A stretch of 42,785 nt of DNA from Planctomycetota bacterium (GTDB lineage Bacteria; Planctomycetota; Planctomycetia; Pirellulales; Lacipirellulaceae): positions 1-42,785 of the forward strand of contig JAADGD010000014.1 in NCBI GenBank assembly GCA_013152515.1, in the 5' to 3' direction. A program made the translations under genes and the position numbers. Under the pieces are notes generated by a model, which worked only from the letters and a program-made list of their open reading frames with translations, was not told the DNA's origin and ran no database searches. This document shows, piece after piece, positions 18,185 through 26,359 of the stretch (its first letter is position 1; every line of letters begins with the position of its first letter).

Positions 18185-19321
18185 CTAAGATTTGCCAAGA
18201 ATCGGCGATATTCGCGACACCTCGGTCAACTGCCGGACGATCTCTTCGGCGCTGCCCGTTTCGGCGAGGATCGACATTTGCCGGTCGGCCCAACTGGGCG
18301 AAGCGGCAATATGGCGGCAGCGCTCGAGGTGATGTTCGCAGCCTAAGTTGGCCGCGACGGGAGTGAGCCTGTCGACGAGGTTGTCGACTGCTTGGGCAAC
18401 CGTAACGACTTGGTAGGTGAAAGAATCGACCAAATGCGCTCCGGTACCGAAGCGGGTGGCGCGCCATTTGTTTTGACGCACCATCATTGGATGGCAGTCG
18501 TGCTGGTAGGTTCCGCCATCGATTTCGTCGGAGAGCGCCTTGACGAGGCATTGAATCAAAGCGGAGATTGCCAGCGTGTCTTCCAAATTGCCAGGCATGT
18601 CGCAGACGCGCACCTCGACGGTACCAAATGCGTGATGTGGACGGACGTCCCACCAAATTTCGCGGATCGTGTTGATGAAGCCCGTGTCGACCATGTGATT
18701 GACGAGCCAGACGTATTCGCTCCAATTGCGCATCAGTGTCGGCAGCCCCGCGGTGGGCAGTCCTTCCATCACCTTCGAGCGATGCGATTGCAGGCCGGTC
18801 TGGCGGCCTTCCCAAAACGGACTGCTACAACTAAGAGCCAGCAAGGTCGGTAGATGCCGCAAGATGCGATCGCAAATCATGACCGCCTTGTCACCCGAGT
18901 CGACGCCGACATGGACGTGCAGCCCAAAGGTCACTAGCCGCCGGGCCAGTTCTTGCAGCAACTCGACGAGCTGATAATAACGCTCGTCGGGCGTGACTTG
19001 CTGCTCGCGCCAGGAGGAAAACGGGTGCGTCGCTCCCCACCACAGTCGGAGCCCAAGCTCGTCGGTGGCGGCTTCGATGGCGGTGATTTTTTGGGTGAGG
19101 TCAGTTTCAGCTTCGTCGACCGTCTCGCAAACGTCGGTAATGATTTCAATAACGCACTGCATCAACTCGGGCTTGAGCAGTGCCTCATGGTTTTTGGGCA
19201 GTCGCTCGGTCAAGTTGGCAAACGAGCTGGAAAGGGCCATCGTGTGGTCGTCGACTAAACCGAGTTCGATCTCGATACCGAGTGTGGGGCGAGCGTTGGA
19301 AGTAAAATGAATCGTTTCCAT
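18185..19321 (-). CDS. ybdK: YbdK-type carboxylate-amine ligase (GCS2 family)
   Basis: 378-residue member of the glutamate-cysteine ligase 2 family, close to the usual length of about 370. Landmarks are LGIEIELGLVDD at the N-terminus (metal and ATP-binding glutamates), GLHVHVGVDSGDKAV near residue 150, and WWDVRPHHAFGTVEVRVCDMPG near 240. E. coli YbdK has weak ATP-dependent gamma-glutamyl ligase activity, and the physiological substrate is unclear. I start at the ATG at 19321, because the 47 extra track residues are read from repeat-like DNA. Confidence 0.88.
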   Translation of the reverse strand: METIHFTSNARPTLGIEIELGLVDDHTMALSSSFANLTERLPKNHEALLKPELMQCVIEIITDVCETVDEAETDLTQKITAIEAATDELGLRLWWGATHPFSSWREQQVTPDERYYQLVELLQELARRLVTFGLHVHVGVDSGDKAVMICDRILRHLPTLLALSCSSPFWEGRQTGLQSHRSKVMEGLPTAGLPTLMRNWSEYVWLVNHMVDTGFINTIREIWWDVRPHHAFGTVEVRVCDMPGNLEDTLAISALIQCLVKALSDEIDGGTYQHDCHPMMVRQNKWRATRFGTGAHLVDSFTYQVVTVAQAVDNLVDRLTPVAANLGCEHHLERCRHIAASPSWADRQMSILAETGSAEEIVRQLTEVSRISPILGKS

Positions 19322-19340
19322 GACCTGTCTCTCGTAAAAA

Positions 19341-19495
19341 TAGAACGCGGATGAACGCGGATAAAACGGATCGACGCTGATGAAACCCGCGATTACAATT
19401 CTTCGACAGTGCAGAGTAGACTCGTAAGGCTGATAGACCGAAAGCCTGGAAGAAATCTGCACATATTCGTTAAATCTGCGTTCCTCCGCGTTCTA
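19341..19495. repeat. Eroded inverted repeat, GAACGCGGATAAACG family
   Basis: TAGAACGCGGA (19341-19351) pairs exactly with TCCGCGTTCTA (19485-19495), with further imperfect GCGGAT/ATCTGCG matches inside. The outermost CTA of the right arm is the stop codon of the M20D gene on the minus strand. Confidence 0.7.
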
Positions 19496-20755
19496 TTCTT
19501 TAACTTCGTCATTTGGCTGGCTAGCCATGATGACTGCCCGGCTCATCACGCGGATGCCGATCGCTAGCGAAGATTCGTCGATATCGAATTGAGGTGTGTG
19601 CAGTGCCGTCATTGTCGCGAGATCGGCGGCACTACCCAGGCGGAACATCACGCCGGGGACATGCTCGAGGTAACAAGCGAAATCTTCGCTGCCCATGCTG
19701 GGGCGGGCGATGAGTTGGACGTTGTCGGTGCCAAGAACTTCCTCCGCTTCTCGCCAAACCAACTGGGTTAGTGTGGGATCGTTTTGTACCGAAGGAATAC
19801 TGGCATGGAATTCAATATCGATCTTCGTGTCGGTGATCTCTCCGACGCCACGTGCGACTTGGCGAATTTTTTCGAGGGTGCGCGTCCGTACTACTGCATC
19901 AAGCGTTCGCAAAGTTCCCGAGAGGCTGACCGCGTCGGGGATTACATTGGGGTTCTTGCCACCACGCACCTGACCAATGGTCAGCACCACGGCATCAAGG
20001 CTGTCGGTCGCGCGGGGCACGAACTGGTAGAGCGTGCTAATCAATTGTGCGGCTGCGGCGATCGGGTCTTTCGATTCGTGAGGCCGTGCGGCGTGGCCAC
20101 CCTGGCCATGCACCAAGAATCTCAGCATATCGCATTGCGCCGTCAGAGGGCCAGAGCGCAACCCGATTTCGCCAGTGCGGCGGGCGGGGTCGACGTGGAG
20201 GCCAAATATTTTTTCGACTCCGTCAAGCACGCCCGTTTCGATCATTTGAACAGCGCCCGAAGCGGTCTCTTCAGCCGGCTGAAAAATGGCTCGCCAGGCG
20301 ACAGGCCAGGGGAGTTTTTCTTTCTGCTGGAGTGTGGTGAGCGCGAGGATCGTGCCGTAGAGGATTGCCGAGTGGGCATCGTGGCCGCAGGCGTGCATGA
20401 TGCCGTCGTGGGTGCTGCGGTAGGGGACTTCTTTTTTGTCCTGGATGCTGAGAGCGTCGATGTCGCCTCGGAAGGCGATGCGGTTTTTGGGTGGGATGGT
20501 TGGCAGCCCGCTCGCTGAAGCGGGCTCGCCTGGGGGGTTGTTGGGAAGGGTGTTTTCGGCGATGACTCCGCAGCCTTCGGGGCCCATGCGAACGTTGAGT
20601 CCGAGTTTGCCGAGTAATTGATAGAGGTGCAGGCTCGTTTGCAATTCCGCGCCGCTCAGCTCGGGATGCGCGTGCAAATGCCGTCGCAAAGCAACGACTT
20701 GGCTAGCATTGTCGGCGACGACATCATCGAGTTGCGTTTTCCAATCGACCGGCAT
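19493..20755 (-). CDS. M20D amidohydrolase
   Basis: 420-residue zinc peptidase-family M20 subfamily D protein, related to N-acyl-amino-acid and IAA-amino-acid hydrolases. The two-metal site is recognisable: HACGHDAHSA (Cys and His ligands), FQPAEETASGA (Glu pair), FGLHVDP (His) and the late MGSEDFACY. The dimerisation-domain motif GGHAARPHESKDP is present. It removes acyl groups from amino-acid conjugates or acts on small peptides; the substrate is not predictable. Near residue 80 there is an extra stretch, NNPPGEPASASGLPTIPPKN, encoded in part by a perfect palindrome at 20505-20526. This looks like a repeat captured in frame. The TAG stop coincides with the edge of another repeat. Confidence 0.9.
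   Translation of the reverse strand: MPVDWKTQLDDVVADNASQVVALRRHLHAHPELSGAELQTSLHLYQLLGKLGLNVRMGPEGCGVIAENTLPNNPPGEPASASGLPTIPPKNRIAFRGDIDALSIQDKKEVPYRSTHDGIMHACGHDAHSAILYGTILALTTLQQKEKLPWPVAWRAIFQPAEETASGAVQMIETGVLDGVEKIFGLHVDPARRTGEIGLRSGPLTAQCDMLRFLVHGQGGHAARPHESKDPIAAAAQLISTLYQFVPRATDSLDAVVLTIGQVRGGKNPNVIPDAVSLSGTLRTLDAVVRTRTLEKIRQVARGVGEITDTKIDIEFHASIPSVQNDPTLTQLVWREAEEVLGTDNVQLIARPSMGSEDFACYLEHVPGVMFRLGSAADLATMTALHTPQFDIDESSLAIGIRVMSRAVIMASQPNDEVKE
20505..20526. repeat. Palindrome inside the M20D gene
   Basis: AGCCCGCT-CGCTGA-AGCGGGCT is a perfect 8-bp stem with a 6-base loop, lying fully inside the coding region. It encodes the GEPASASGL part of an insertion relative to the normal family sequence. 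Confidence 0.8.
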
Positions 20756-20840
20756 GGTGAGACGCTAGTTATTAGGCGCTGGGCGCTAGTTTCGGAAGAG
20801 GGGCAACAAACAAACACGAATAGTTCACAAACCAGCGTCC

Positions 20841-20983
20841 AGCGGCGTGTTGATTTAATCGTGGAATAGGCTTCCAGCCTGTATGTCAGGGAGTCAAGGA
20901 TGAATGGGTGATTGAAACGACGTAATTCGTACAGGCTAGAAGCCTATTCCACGGGTAGGGAACAATTAAATCAACACGCCGCT
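20841..20983. repeat. Nested inverted repeat between M20D and mqnD
   Basis: An outer pair of perfect 19-base arms (20841-20859 and 20965-20983, containing GGCGTGTTGATTTAAT) encloses an inner 24-base pair of the TAGGCTTCTAGCCTGT family (20860-20883 and 20930-20953, one mismatch). Left of the outer arm, GGCGCTGGGCGCTAGT, and right of it, CTAGCGCCCACCAACTAACG, form a third layer. Confidence 0.9.
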
Positions 20984-21002
20984 AGCGCCCACCAACTAAC
21001 GC

Positions 21003-21875
21003 CTACAATTCCACGAACTCTGGCACGATCAGCTCGGGCAGAATTCCTTGTTCGTGGCCCATCGCCAAGAACTTCGTTACTGCTTCACGACCCGCAGGAC
21101 CAAAATCGAGTGTGAGGTCGTTGACGTACATGCCGACAAATTTGTCGGCCTTTTGTTGATCGAGGTCACGACCGTATTGCAAAGCGTACGCCAAGGCTTC
21201 TTCGCGGTTGTCGAGGCCGTACTTGATGCTGGCGTAGAGAAGCTTTTGCACTTCTTCAATGGTCTGTTCGCCAAGGTCTTTGCGAATCGCATTGGCTCCA
21301 AGCGGCAGCGGCAGGCCGCCCGTGAGATCTTTCCACCAAACGCCCAAGTCGAGTACGAGCTTGAGGTCGCTCTCGGCGTAGGTCAGTTGCCCCTCGTGAA
21401 TGATCAGACCGGCGTCGACCTGCTGGCCTTCATATTCGCCCGCTTGCACGGCGGGAATGATTTCGTCGAAGGGGACCAAGACGTACTCAAAATCTTGCTC
21501 GAGACACATCCGCAAGCCGAGATACGCACTGGTCAGCTTGCCGGGGATGGCAATTTTCTTGGACTTGAGGTCGTCGACGCTGCATGCATCTCGCGAGACG
21601 ACCATCGGGCCGTAACCTTCGCCCATGCTGGCGCCGCAACTGCACAAGGCGTACTTGTCGTGCAGAAAGGCGTAGGCGTGGATGCTGATGGCTGTGAGTT
21701 CTAGCTCGCCGGTGAACGCCCGCTGGTTGAGCGTTTCGATGTCGACCAGCTCGTGGGTGAACTGGTACGGTCCGGTGTCGAGATGATCGTTGGCGAGCGC
21801 GTGGAACATGAACGCGTCGTCAGGGTCGGGGCTGTGGCCCACACGGATTAGCTGCTTCGTTTTGGCTACGCTCAC
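21003..21875 (-). CDS. mqnD: 1,4-dihydroxy-6-naphthoate synthase MqnD
   Basis: 290-residue MqnD, the enzyme of the futalosine route that turns cyclic dehypoxanthinylfutalosine into 1,4-dihydroxy-6-naphthoate for menaquinone. The signature GHSPDPDDAFMFHAL is at residue 13. Other family segments are CSCGASMGEGYGP, KIAIPGKLTSAYL, and DAGLIIHEGQLTY with its catalytic-type histidine. The start is GTG with CGGAG six bases upstream. No other mqn genes are in the window. Its presence implies a menaquinone-based respiratory chain, as expected for planctomycetes. The TAG stop runs into the GCGCTAG repeat phrase. Confidence 0.93.
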   Translation of the reverse strand: MSVAKTKQLIRVGHSPDPDDAFMFHALANDHLDTGPYQFTHELVDIETLNQRAFTGELELTAISIHAYAFLHDKYALCSCGASMGEGYGPMVVSRDACSVDDLKSKKIAIPGKLTSAYLGLRMCLEQDFEYVLVPFDEIIPAVQAGEYEGQQVDAGLIIHEGQLTYAESDLKLVLDLGVWWKDLTGGLPLPLGANAIRKDLGEQTIEEVQKLLYASIKYGLDNREEALAYALQYGRDLDQQKADKFVGMYVNDLTLDFGPAGREAVTKFLAMGHEQGILPELIVPEFVEL

Positions 21876-21885
21876 GATGAACTCC

Positions 21886-21933
21886 GGGGAGCTGGGGGTT
21901 GGGGGCTAGGAGTTGGGGGCTGGGGGAATGGGT
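21886..21933 (+). repeat. G-rich phrase repeat GGGGGCTAGGAGTTGGGGG
   Basis: Six G-tracts of three to five bases are separated by short CT/A-containing spacers, which could in principle form a G-quadruplex on the plus strand. It lies in the mqnD leader, where the mRNA itself would be C-rich. Related phrases occur at 29160-29247 and 40040-40165. Confidence 0.7.
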
Positions 21934-22036
21934 CGTTAAGGCGCGCGGCAGTTGAAAACGTACCCCTACGAAACCGCAGGCTAGCGCCCAGTCCGCAATC
22001 CCTAGCCCCCGATAATAGACGTGGCGTTGCCAGTTC

Positions 22037-22073
22037 GTCAATCGCTGGCCGTCAATCGCTGGCCGTCAATCGC
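22037..22073. repeat. 14-base tandem repeat GTCAATCGCTGGCC
   Basis: Two exact copies plus a 9-base partial third copy. No function is apparent. Confidence 0.85.
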
Positions 22074-22131
22074 ATGGTAGCGAGTTGCGTGAGAAGCTAA
22101 CCGCAGTGCAGGCGGATAGTTCACCAAAGTC

Positions 22132-22242
22132 GTAGGATGGGTCAAGCGAGTCCCAAGGCTCGCGCCGACCCATCGCACGGAACTCAAAGTAACCCGTGGT
22201 GCTGATGGGTCCGCGACACTTCGCTTTCTTGACCCATCCTAC
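22132..22242. repeat. Inverted repeat GTAGGATGGGTCAAG
   Basis: Exact 15-base arms at 22132-22146 and 22228-22242 enclose about 80 bases that contain further CGACCCATC/GATGGGTCCGCG matches. This GTAGGATGGGTC phrase is a widespread intergenic repeat in diverse bacteria. Confidence 0.8.
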
Positions 22243-22247
22243 TCCTC

Positions 22248-22266
22248 ACGCCTCGGAGAGGCGTGC
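22248..22266. repeat. Palindrome CACGCCTCGGAGAGGCGTG after fliS
   Basis: An 8-bp stem located about ten bases beyond the fliS stop and related to the repeat after rpoD. It could help end the flagellar transcript, although it has no T-run. Confidence 0.65.
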
Positions 22267-22276
22267 TACAGATGGC

Positions 22277-22762
22277 CTACGCTTCCAGCGAGAATCCCGC
22301 CGAAACCTGTGTCGTGTTGCCAGAATCCATGAGCGGCATGTGCGGCATGGTTGGCTTCGACTGGGCGACTTTGGGAGCTGCTTGTTCGCTCTCCATCTGC
22401 TCGCTGGCCAGATTCCAGGTCTCGCGTTGAAAGCTGAGTATATCCATGCAACCGTCGAGCAGGTCCAGGTTTTCGTTGATGCGGCAGACAGCCAGTTCGC
22501 GATAGACGAAGGCGTATTGCTCTGCTAGCTGCGCGGAGATTTCTCCCTCGCCGCAAGCAAGTCCTTGGAGCAACTCTTCGACAATATCGAACATCCGCGT
22601 TAGTGGTTGCTCGACCAAAGAAAAATCAGATTTCTCGGCCCATATTTCCTTCGCCTGATTGCCAAAACGTAGCGCTCCGTCCAACAGCATCATGTGCAAC
22701 TGTGGCTGCGAAGCGGTGAACACTTTGCTTTCGAGATACTGTTCGCGGGAGGGTTGTGACAT
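22277..22762 (-). CDS. fliS: Flagellin export chaperone FliS
   Basis: 161-residue FliS. It binds the disordered C-terminus of flagellin in the cytoplasm and prevents early polymerisation. The four-helix core is visible: an N-terminal YLESKVFTASQPQLHMMLLDGALRFG, then a middle helix LTRMFDIVEELLQGL, then FVYRELAVCRINENLDLLDGCMDILSFQRETW. Enterobacterial FliS has about 136 residues; the extra 30 here form a Pro/Met/Gln-rich tail that looks disordered. It lies directly downstream of fliD, the usual fliD-fliS order, but the two are separated by a 27-base-arm palindrome, so expression could differ. Confidence 0.88.
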   Translation of the reverse strand: MSQPSREQYLESKVFTASQPQLHMMLLDGALRFGNQAKEIWAEKSDFSLVEQPLTRMFDIVEELLQGLACGEGEISAQLAEQYAFVYRELAVCRINENLDLLDGCMDILSFQRETWNLASEQMESEQAAPKVAQSKPTMPHMPLMDSGNTTQVSAGFSLEA

Positions 22763-22805
22763 GATGTTGTGTATTTCTGTCGGGAGTGTTTAGGGGCGAA
22801 AATTT

Positions 22806-22875
22806 ACGTAGCGGGGACGTCCTCGTCACCGCGTGTTTCGTTGATTTTGCGGTGACGAAGACGTCCCCGCTACGT
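22806..22875. repeat. Inverted repeat, GTAGCGGGGACGTC family, between fliD and fliS
   Basis: Arms 22806-22832 and 22849-22875 pair over 27 bases with one mismatch and a 16-base loop. The arm sequence includes AGCGGGGACGTCCTCGTCAC. Placed between co-directional genes, it could attenuate fliS or stabilise the fliD message. Confidence 0.88.
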
Positions 22876-22893
22876 TGCTGTTTACCGAGTTGG

Positions 22894-25800
22894 CTATCTA
22901 CCGATATTCAGTGGCGGAACCGACTGGAACGAGTTTACCGCTTGTTGGGTCGTTTGAAGTCCGGCAATGACTTGCTCTAATTGGAAGAACTGCAGCAGCA
23001 GTCGCTCACGTTGGCGCTCGAGCGATTCGTTGAATCGCTCGATGCGTGCTTCGTTGGCCTCAATGGTTGTTTTTAAGGAGTTGTCTCGTCGGGTCAACAG
23101 ACCGTTTTCTGCTCCGGTTAAGCTTTCAATCGCGGCTTCAAATTTCGCGACGATGCCTTTGTCTTTAGCGGTGAACAGTGTCTGTAAGCTCTGCGAATCT
23201 TTGTCGAAAGCGTCTTGAAGTTTGCCCGAATCGAGTTCCAGCTTGCCCTTTCCATCAACGCTGATGCCGATTTCTTGCAGCGATTGGAAACTACCTAAGC
23301 CAGAATAACGATCGGTGATTAGTCGCGATAATTCCGTATCAACGCGCAGTGCTTCGTTTGTGCCAAACAGCAGCCCAGTCGAGAGGCTCTCTGAGTCGAA
23401 ATCGGTCAGGTTGCTAAGGTCATCACGGAGCGTGTTGTAGGAATCGACAAAGGACTGCACCAAGTCCACGAGCTCTTGGCCGTTTTTTGTGACGCTCACA
23501 TCAACGGCCGCATCACTCGTCGAAGCAGCAGTGAGATCGACGCCATTGATGACCTGCTCGAAGTCGTTGGTCGACGAACTAACCAGCACGCCAGAACCTG
23601 CCGTGTTGCCTGCCCCGACCACCAGCAACGCGTCGCGCGCCGAGCTAGTTTCGCGGAATGCAAAGCCCGAACTGCCCGCGTCGAGCAAAATTTCATTTTC
23701 CGCACCTGTTTTGTCCACCACCAGTTGCAAACGAAAGCCGACGCCATCGTTCAGTACACTGGCGGTTACGCCCGATTCTAGGTTATTGATTTTGGCGGCA
23801 AGATTGGTCAGGGCACCTTGGCTCGCCGTCTGGGCTTCAAAGAGACCGAAGCCGTTGATCGTATTGGTTGTCGAAGCCGTGCTGAGAATTTTGAAGTCAG
23901 CGGCAGCAGTACCGTTGATGTCCTCGACTAGCAAATTGCCATCGCCATTCGCAGTGTCAGTAAGCTTGATACCTGTGCCAGCGCTGTTGATGCTGGCCGT
24001 CAGACCTACTCCCGTTCGGTCGGCCTCGGTGTTGATCGTGTCGATCAATTCGTCGACGGTTTTGATCGTGGAAAATTCGCCGTTCAGGTCTAGGCTAAGG
24101 ACTTTTCCTTGGGAATCGGTGAAGCGAATGTCGCTGAGTGTAACGCCACTGCCGTCGTTAATCGATTCGAGGCTAATCGAGGAGTTTGTCGTACTCAGAT
24201 CGGTCAGATCAATACTGTAGCTGCTGCGGCCGTCGATGACTTGAGTGTCGGTGCCGTTGATGTCGATGGTTTCGCTGGAACGCGTAAGGTTGAGATCTGC
24301 CGCCAATGTGCCGCTGACATCCTCGATCACGATCTTTTCTTCGCCTAACGCAGTGTCAGTGATCAAGATACCATCGCCCGAGTCGTTGATTCTCGCCTGA
24401 ACGCCAATCGTGGCAGCGTTGATTGCATCGATCACATCGCCAATCGTATTGGCTTCGTTGCCCGAGGCATTCAGGTCGATGGCAGTTTGTTTTCCACTAC
24501 TATCAGTAATGCGAATATCGCTGGGAGTGATGCCTTCGCCACCGTTCAGAGACGACAGCAAGGTTGCTTCGCTCAGCGTTTGCCGACCGAGAGAGCCGCC
24601 ATTGACCGAATCGACAGCGGCGTCGATCGTGATTCCCAAAGCATCGGCCAGCGTCTCGGCGCCACCGTTGGCGACAATCAAGTTGCTCGTTGTTTGTCCG
24701 GTGGTATCTGTGAGAACGATCCCGTTGCGACTCGTGTTGATCGTCGCCGTGATCCCAATGGCATCGTTGTTGATCGCGTCGACAACGTCTCCCAACGTTT
24801 CGACTGCGGAAAGATCGACCGTCGAGTTGTCGCCATTGCGATTCGTTAGATCGATATCACCAAGTGGTCCGATTCCTTGTCCACCGTTGAGACTGGAAAC
24901 CAGCGTGTCGCGCAATCCCGAAACCAATCGATTCCCAGTGATCACACCGCCAACTTCGGTCGTGGTTAAGCCGAGGTCGTCAGCAGCAGAACCTGTAGTG
25001 CCATTGGTAACCGTAAACCCAGCACCTACGGTGATGTCGGTCAGTTCTAGGCGATTGCCATCGGCGGAGATCGCAGCAGTCACCTTCCCCGTGAGATCGT
25101 CATCGTTGTTGATCGCATCAACCACATCGCCGAGCGTCGTAGCCCCCGTGAGGTCGACGCCAATGTCGGTTGTGCCGTCATTCAAGGTGAACAGCAGATC
25201 GTCGGGCAGCGTGGTGTCGTCCGTAAATCGTACGCCGTTGCCGTCATTCAAGGCCGTTAGCTTCGTGCCACTGTACAACCCGAAAACATCGGCCCCGGTG
25301 GCCGACGCATTCGTAGTGCTGATGCCCGCCAGACCCAAGTTAGCGGCAGTCGTGCCGCCAGAGACCTCTTGCACGGACAAGGTGCCTCCGCCGCCGACCG
25401 TGTCGGACAACACAAAAGTGTCGCCAACGGTCGAAGCGGTCACGTTGAGCGAAGCTTCGTTGTTGATCGTATCGAGCACGTCGTCCACGGTGCGTGCTAG
25501 GCTGAGGTCGACCGTTGCCGAGTTGCCGGCGAGATCGGTGATTTTAATTTCCCCCCGTTCGACGCCGGCGCCGTTGTTAAGTGCGTCGAGTGAGATGCCT
25601 TTGTCGACAAAGCCGCCAAAGCCGAAATTCAGCGAACCAACACTTTGAATATCGTCGAGAGACTCGAAACGTTGGCTGATGAGTTGCTGTGAACTGGCCG
25701 TTTGCGCCGGGCGGAGCGAAAAATTGCCTAGTGGTGGTTTGCCATCGGAACCAAGTATCGCAGTCAGCACCTCTTCATTTGCTGACGTCACGCTTCGAGC

Positions 25801-26016
25801 CTGAAACGGCGTCGAGACTTTCAGCTTGCCCAAGTCGAACTTCAGGCTGAGAATACGGCTCGATAAGGTGTTGACGGCAATTTGCTGTTGCTGCAACCCC
25901 TGGGTCCGCGACGTCAGCAAGTCGCGCGACCGCCCCGCGACACCGATCAACTGATCGACCGTATCGGTGATCGGTATCCCGGTGATTAGGCCAACATTGG
26001 ATTGTATTCTGCCCAT
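22894..26016 (-). CDS. fliD: Flagellar filament cap FliD, greatly enlarged
   Basis: 1040-residue FliD (hook-associated protein 2), which caps the filament and inserts flagellin subunits. The N-terminal FliD domain (residues 1-100, TGIPITDTVDQLIGVAGRSRDLL) and C-terminal domain (about 760-1040, VISG-type FEQVINGVDLTAASTSDAAVDVSV onward, coiled-coil EARIERFNESLERQRERLLLQF) are intact. Between them are five Flagellin_IN-like modules of about 100 residues. They have the pattern hydrophobic-GDVIDAINN..., then a V/T-rich strand, then G-x-x-LTDTT, seen for example in TLGDVVDAINNDDDL and TIGDVIDAINAATIG. E. coli FliD has 468 residues, so the surplus is almost entirely these modules. The start ATG at 26016 gives the canonical N-terminus. 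Confidence 0.92.
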   Translation of the reverse strand: MGRIQSNVGLITGIPITDTVDQLIGVAGRSRDLLTSRTQGLQQQQIAVNTLSSRILSLKFDLGKLKVSTPFQARSVTSANEEVLTAILGSDGKPPLGNFSLRPAQTASSQQLISQRFESLDDIQSVGSLNFGFGGFVDKGISLDALNNGAGVERGEIKITDLAGNSATVDLSLARTVDDVLDTINNEASLNVTASTVGDTFVLSDTVGGGGTLSVQEVSGGTTAANLGLAGISTTNASATGADVFGLYSGTKLTALNDGNGVRFTDDTTLPDDLLFTLNDGTTDIGVDLTGATTLGDVVDAINNDDDLTGKVTAAISADGNRLELTDITVGAGFTVTNGTTGSAADDLGLTTTEVGGVITGNRLVSGLRDTLVSSLNGGQGIGPLGDIDLTNRNGDNSTVDLSAVETLGDVVDAINNDAIGITATINTSRNGIVLTDTTGQTTSNLIVANGGAETLADALGITIDAAVDSVNGGSLGRQTLSEATLLSSLNGGEGITPSDIRITDSSGKQTAIDLNASGNEANTIGDVIDAINAATIGVQARINDSGDGILITDTALGEEKIVIEDVSGTLAADLNLTRSSETIDINGTDTQVIDGRSSYSIDLTDLSTTNSSISLESINDGSGVTLSDIRFTDSQGKVLSLDLNGEFSTIKTVDELIDTINTEADRTGVGLTASINSAGTGIKLTDTANGDGNLLVEDINGTAAADFKILSTASTTNTINGFGLFEAQTASQGALTNLAAKINNLESGVTASVLNDGVGFRLQLVVDKTGAENEILLDAGSSGFAFRETSSARDALLVVGAGNTAGSGVLVSSSTNDFEQVINGVDLTAASTSDAAVDVSVTKNGQELVDLVQSFVDSYNTLRDDLSNLTDFDSESLSTGLLFGTNEALRVDTELSRLITDRYSGLGSFQSLQEIGISVDGKGKLELDSGKLQDAFDKDSQSLQTLFTAKDKGIVAKFEAAIESLTGAENGLLTRRDNSLKTTIEANEARIERFNESLERQRERLLLQFFQLEQVIAGLQTTQQAVNSFQSVPPLNIGR

Positions 26017-26026
26017 GGAAATGAGC

Positions 26027-26054
26027 TGTCAGCGTTTGGCTGTCAGCGTTTGGC
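26027..26054. repeat. Tandem repeat TGTCAGCGTTTGGC x2
   Basis: Two exact 14-base copies directly upstream of the fliD start, with a partial inverse AGCTGACAGCTGATGGCTGA at about 26078-26097. In the mRNA this would give a hairpin in the fliD leader. Confidence 0.8.
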
Positions 26055-26148
26055 TTTTCAGTGGATGGTTATTTCAAAAGCTGACAGCTGATGGCTGAGT
26101 GCTGAAAGCTCTGAAAATATAGGTTGCAAGAATGCACCGCTTCAGAAC

Positions 26149-26156
26149 TTATCGGG
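26149..26156 (-). promoter_or_regulatory. Sigma-28-like -10 motif before fliD
   Basis: The minus strand reads CCCGATAA, one base from the FliA consensus GCCGATAA. Fifteen bases upstream is only TAGC rather than TAAA, so the -35 is weak. It implies a leader of about 125 bases. Confidence 0.4.
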
Positions 26157-26206
26157 ACTTTTTGCCCAGCCGCTAAAGTTTCTCTGATCGAATGCGATGT
26201 GTGCTA

Positions 26207-26263
26207 GCACTTTGCTAAGCCGCAAGCGGCTCGCTGCTTGCCGCTTGCGGCTTAGCGAAGTGC
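26207..26263. repeat. Inverted repeat, TAAGCCGCAAGCGGC family
   Basis: Arms 26207-26230 and 26240-26263 pair over 24 bases with one mismatch and a 9-base loop. It sits immediately beyond the fliC terminator. Confidence 0.88.
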
Positions 26264-26267
26264 AAAC

Positions 26268-26303
26268 AAAAAACCGGCTCGGCCCACCAGGGACCGAACC
26301 GGC
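26268..26303 (-). terminator. Rho-independent terminator of fliC
   Basis: On the minus strand AGCCGGTTCGG pairs with CCGAGCCGGT (one wobble), followed by TTTTTT. It begins about 57 bases after the fliC stop. A strong terminator here fits a highly expressed flagellin gene. Confidence 0.8.
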
Positions 26304-26359
26304 TCGTTATCAGTTTTTTGAAAACTCTATTCTCAAAAACCCTACGGAAAACGCTCAGC

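Larger units (their letters stand above)
21876..22276. other. Repeat-filled gap between mqnD and fliS
   Basis: I see no gene in these 400 bases. In order, it holds a G-rich phrase repeat on the plus strand (21886-21933), a CTAGCGCC/CCTAGCCCCC phrase near 21980-22010, a 14-base tandem repeat (22037-22073), a long GTAGGATGGGTCAAG inverted repeat (22132-22242) and a small palindrome (22248-22266). Promoter elements for mqnD would have to lie within the G-rich block or beyond it; none was clear. Confidence 0.7.
26017..26359. other. fliC-fliD intergenic region
   Basis: This stretch holds, on the minus strand in order of transcription, the fliC terminator, a 24-base-arm palindrome, a sigma-28-like -10 motif about 135 bases before fliD, and AGCTGACAGC/TGTCAGCG phrase repeats. 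No gene is seen; the small plus-strand ORFs are accidental. Confidence 0.7.

Noticed and set aside
18111-18815. N-terminal 235 residues of the track's 458-residue ORF
   Set aside because: They overlap ybdK out of frame and are Arg-rich. The Uma2 domain begins at residue 236, so only 17439-18110 is kept.
24410-25648. 412-residue plus-strand ORF antisense to fliD
   Set aside because: It is Ser/Pro/Val-rich with repeated LIASTTSP units that simply mirror the Flagellin_IN modules on the other strand. No start site or domain is visible.
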